DNA of 64,000 bases from NCBI RefSeq assembly GCF_965638725.1, contig NC_134974.1, forward strand, positions 1,758,143-1,822,142, written 5' to 3'. The notes beneath the pieces are model-generated. The model saw only the letters and a list, made by a program, of their open reading frames with translations, was not told the origin of the DNA and ran no database searches. The translations under genes and the position numbers were made by a program. Positions within the stretch are counted from its first letter, which is position 1. Every line of letters begins with the position of its first letter. Shown piece by piece: positions 58,476 to 64,000 of the stretch. Source of the DNA: Aptenodytes patagonicus. Taxonomy: Eukaryota > Chordata > Aves > Sphenisciformes > Spheniscidae.

Positions 58476-60868
58476 GTGAGTAGCCAGCCCGGCCCCGCTG
58501 CGTGCTTCTTCCCCCTCCCCGCATCGGCCCCAGCCCCGCTGCTCCCCGGGTCCCGTGGGCGTCCCCGCTCGCGTCCCCTCCTCGAAGCCCTGCGCCCAGC
58601 CCGTCGCCCCTCTCTGCCGACCCCGCCTGCCCGCTGCAACGGCCCCCGGCCCCTCGCTGTCAGCGCGGTTGCCCCCGTTAAACCGCCGTGCTGCGCTGCC
58701 TGGGCACGGGGAGCCGGGGCCGGACCGGACAGGGGGACACAAGGACCCCCACCCGCTCAGGCAGCCCCTCTGCGCCTCTCCCCGCTTCCCTCCCACCGGT
58801 AGCCCCAAACCCCGCTCCAACGCTGCACCAAAACCAGGGAAACACCCGGTTTTTCAGCCTGCGGGCGACCTCAGGCTGGAGGTGGGCCGCTGCCCCACAA
58901 AGTCCTGGGAGTTGGGATGTGGCGGGGATGGCCCGTTGACACCCGCTTTTCCAGGGTATCCCTCTGCCTTCCTTCCCCGCGCTCCTCAACCTCCCTCCGT
59001 GAGGCAAGCCTTCAAGTACAGGGCGCATCCCCTTCCCCAGCCTGGGGAGCCAGAGCTGGGCCAGGGGCAGAAGCCAGGCTGGCAGCGGGGAGGCGCAGGC
59101 AGGAATGAAGTCCCCACCCAGGCACCCGCCGGTCCCTTTGTCCCTGCCCTTGGGATTATCTGGGAGCAAAGTTAGCGGTCCCGGAGCCGAGGAGATTAGG
59201 CCGGAGTCCGTGTCCGTGTGGGGGCTGCAGGAGCTGGTTTCCCCCCACCCTGCGCTGCTCGTCCCCCTCCTAGGCTGGGGGACAAGGCTGGCTCCAGCTC
59301 TGGGTCTCAGGCCACGGGATCAGCGAGATATTTTTACGGCAGGAGCGATGCGGGGTGGGGAGGAGGGGAGACCTTGATCCCAGCCCCACGCTGCTGCAAG
59401 AGGAGCCCTGACAGGTTTGTGAAAAGCCCCCAGCCACATCTCCTCGGCTGGGACAAAAGACTCGCGCAGAAATGTCACTTCCCATTTGGAGCGGGGCGAT
59501 GAGGCACCTCATTATTCCTCTGGTTCGCTCTGACACCGGGGCAGGAGGGGTCTTTTGGTGTCCGCTCTGCCCGTGGTGCCGATGGGTACAGCCGTCCTCT
59601 CCGAGAGCCGGTGAGCGTTCCTGGCCATCACATCTCCAGGGGGGAGCTGGAGCCAGGGAGAAGCTGTCTCTGGCCCCTGCTCACCCCAGTTTCCCCCAAA
59701 CCAGACTGAGCTGAGTTTCAGTTGGGGCTGGAGACGGCCCTGGCCCTTCAAGTCTTTCCCGGAGCAGCCGGCATTGGCCTTGGGGTCTAGCCACCGGAGC
59801 TGGGGGGAACCAGGACCAATGCCAGGGCCCCCGAACACTCCTTCCAGGGCGATCCTGGACAGCCTATGCTCACAGAGAGTCCCCACCGCCCTCTTTCACC
59901 TCCTTTGGCCTCAAAATTGAGCCCTGAGGCAGAGCATGCCAGGCAGGCAGGGCTCCTGGGAACAAACAGGCTGGCAGAGAGCAGGCAGGAGTGCCGGCAT
60001 TGGGGCAGCACCGGGCATCCCTGGGATGGGTGCCCGAGGCTGTGTCAGCACCCACGGGGTGAACCCGATAGCCTGGCAGGGTGCTCAGGGTTGTGCCCCA
60101 GCCATGCAGGGCTCTGCAGGGCCCCTCCAGCGTCCCTGGAGCTGTCCCCATGGCCAACGGCATCTGGCTCGTCTCAAGCCGGAGGACCCCAGCCAGCAGC
60201 ATCGCTCCGGCGAAAGGGGGGCCATGGCCCTGCGCCCGCACAGGGGGAGACGAGTAGGCAAGACGCTGGCAGGACAGCCTGCCTCCCGCGGATAAGCGGC
60301 GCGGAGCAGGGGCTGACGGTTTGTTGTGTCTGCCGCCGGCCCAAGGTTTTTCCCAGGCCCTGGAGCGTTGCGCCCGCCGTGACGCAGAGCCGGGACCCTG
60401 CTGCAGCGGCACCACAGTGGGCGCAGAGCCCCGGCACGGCCACGGCCGGGGGATGGATGCTCATGGGGCCCCGGCACGTGTGCATATGCATGCGGCTCTT
60501 GGCGTGTACACGGTCTGGCAGGGGAGGCAGGAAAGGGAGAAGCCCAGCAGCGAGCGAGGGGTTAAGGAGCGGCGCCAAGCTGGGGCTCTGTTTAGTCTGG
60601 CCCCCGCGCCAGCGATGGGACAGGCAGCGCGGAGCACGTGTCCATCACCCCGGCCCAGAGCGAGCGCTTGCACGCACGCAGGCACCCTTGCACGCTGCGT
60701 ACACGCAGGCGTGCTCCCTGCCAGGCCGTTGGTGTGACACGGCTGGTGTCCCCACACCCGTGCATGCTGCCGAGAGTGACGCCATGGCCCAGCTCTGGCT
60801 CTGCTGCCGTTGGAGCCCAGGACCACGGGGGAGCTGGGGACACCCCGAGTGTCCCGGCATCGCTGTAA

Positions 60869-64000
<3,132 letters not shown>

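Overview
This window is bird nuclear DNA. The evidence is a 5'-truncated CR1 LINE tail of avian type (4380-4448), the very GC-rich and compact gene layout of a microchromosome, and a gene order that matches the epidermal differentiation complex (EDC) / S100 region of human 1q21.3 and, as I recall it, chicken chromosome 25. The CR1 wording and the gene set suggest a non-galliform bird. No virus-like element was recognised.

Layout. The window opens with the last gene of an EDC block, a small Cys-His/Gly-rich cornified-envelope gene on the + strand (853-1158, TATA at 400). A run of S100 genes on the - strand follows: an orphan S100/SFTP-like gene with a degenerate second EF-hand (3543-4264); an S100A9/MRP-126-type calgranulin (10317-11989); two S100A8-like calgranulins (15531-16326 and 19448-20042); a broken S100A6 (22424-23194); S100A4 (23941-24349); a second S100A4-like gene (26772-27668); a decayed S100 at the S100A2 position (28421-28925); S100A16 (31533-31973); S100A14 (38104-39855); and S100A13 (41054-41537). 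S100A1 lies on the + strand (46876-47298), head-to-head with S100A13 as in human. CHTOP follows (+, 49988-56776). The window then ends inside a second, spliced SMAD4-type gene (+, from 61223, running off the end), where human has SNAPIN and ILF2.

Most S100 genes share one plan: a TATA box, a non-coding first exon, a coding exon with the S100-specific EF-hand ending in phase 0, and a last exon with the canonical EF-hand followed by a close AATAAA. The TATA boxes of broken S100A6, S100A4 and the S100A4-like copy share the same core, CTATAAATGC. Perfect AP-1 heptamers are dense from 22.8 to 45.8 kb, as expected for epidermal/myeloid S100 control.

How the genes fit together. The calgranulins carry the His/Asp plus HxxxH metal-binding set of nutritional-immunity S100 proteins. 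S100A4, A13, A14, A16 and A1 are intracellular or secreted Ca2+ sensors. The EDC gene encodes a cornified-envelope component. CHTOP is a nuclear mRNA-export and chromatin adaptor. The SMAD4-like gene is a TGF-beta/BMP co-Smad paralogue.

The most notable observation is that this SMAD4 paralogue keeps the MH1 and MH2 domains, but its 21-nt micro-exon encodes a sequence lacking the leucine-rich nuclear export signal that the same small exon carries in SMAD4. This resembles what is known of Xenopus Smad4-beta. Exon boundaries were placed by eye from splice consensus and family alignment, and comparisons with human or chicken proteins are from memory.
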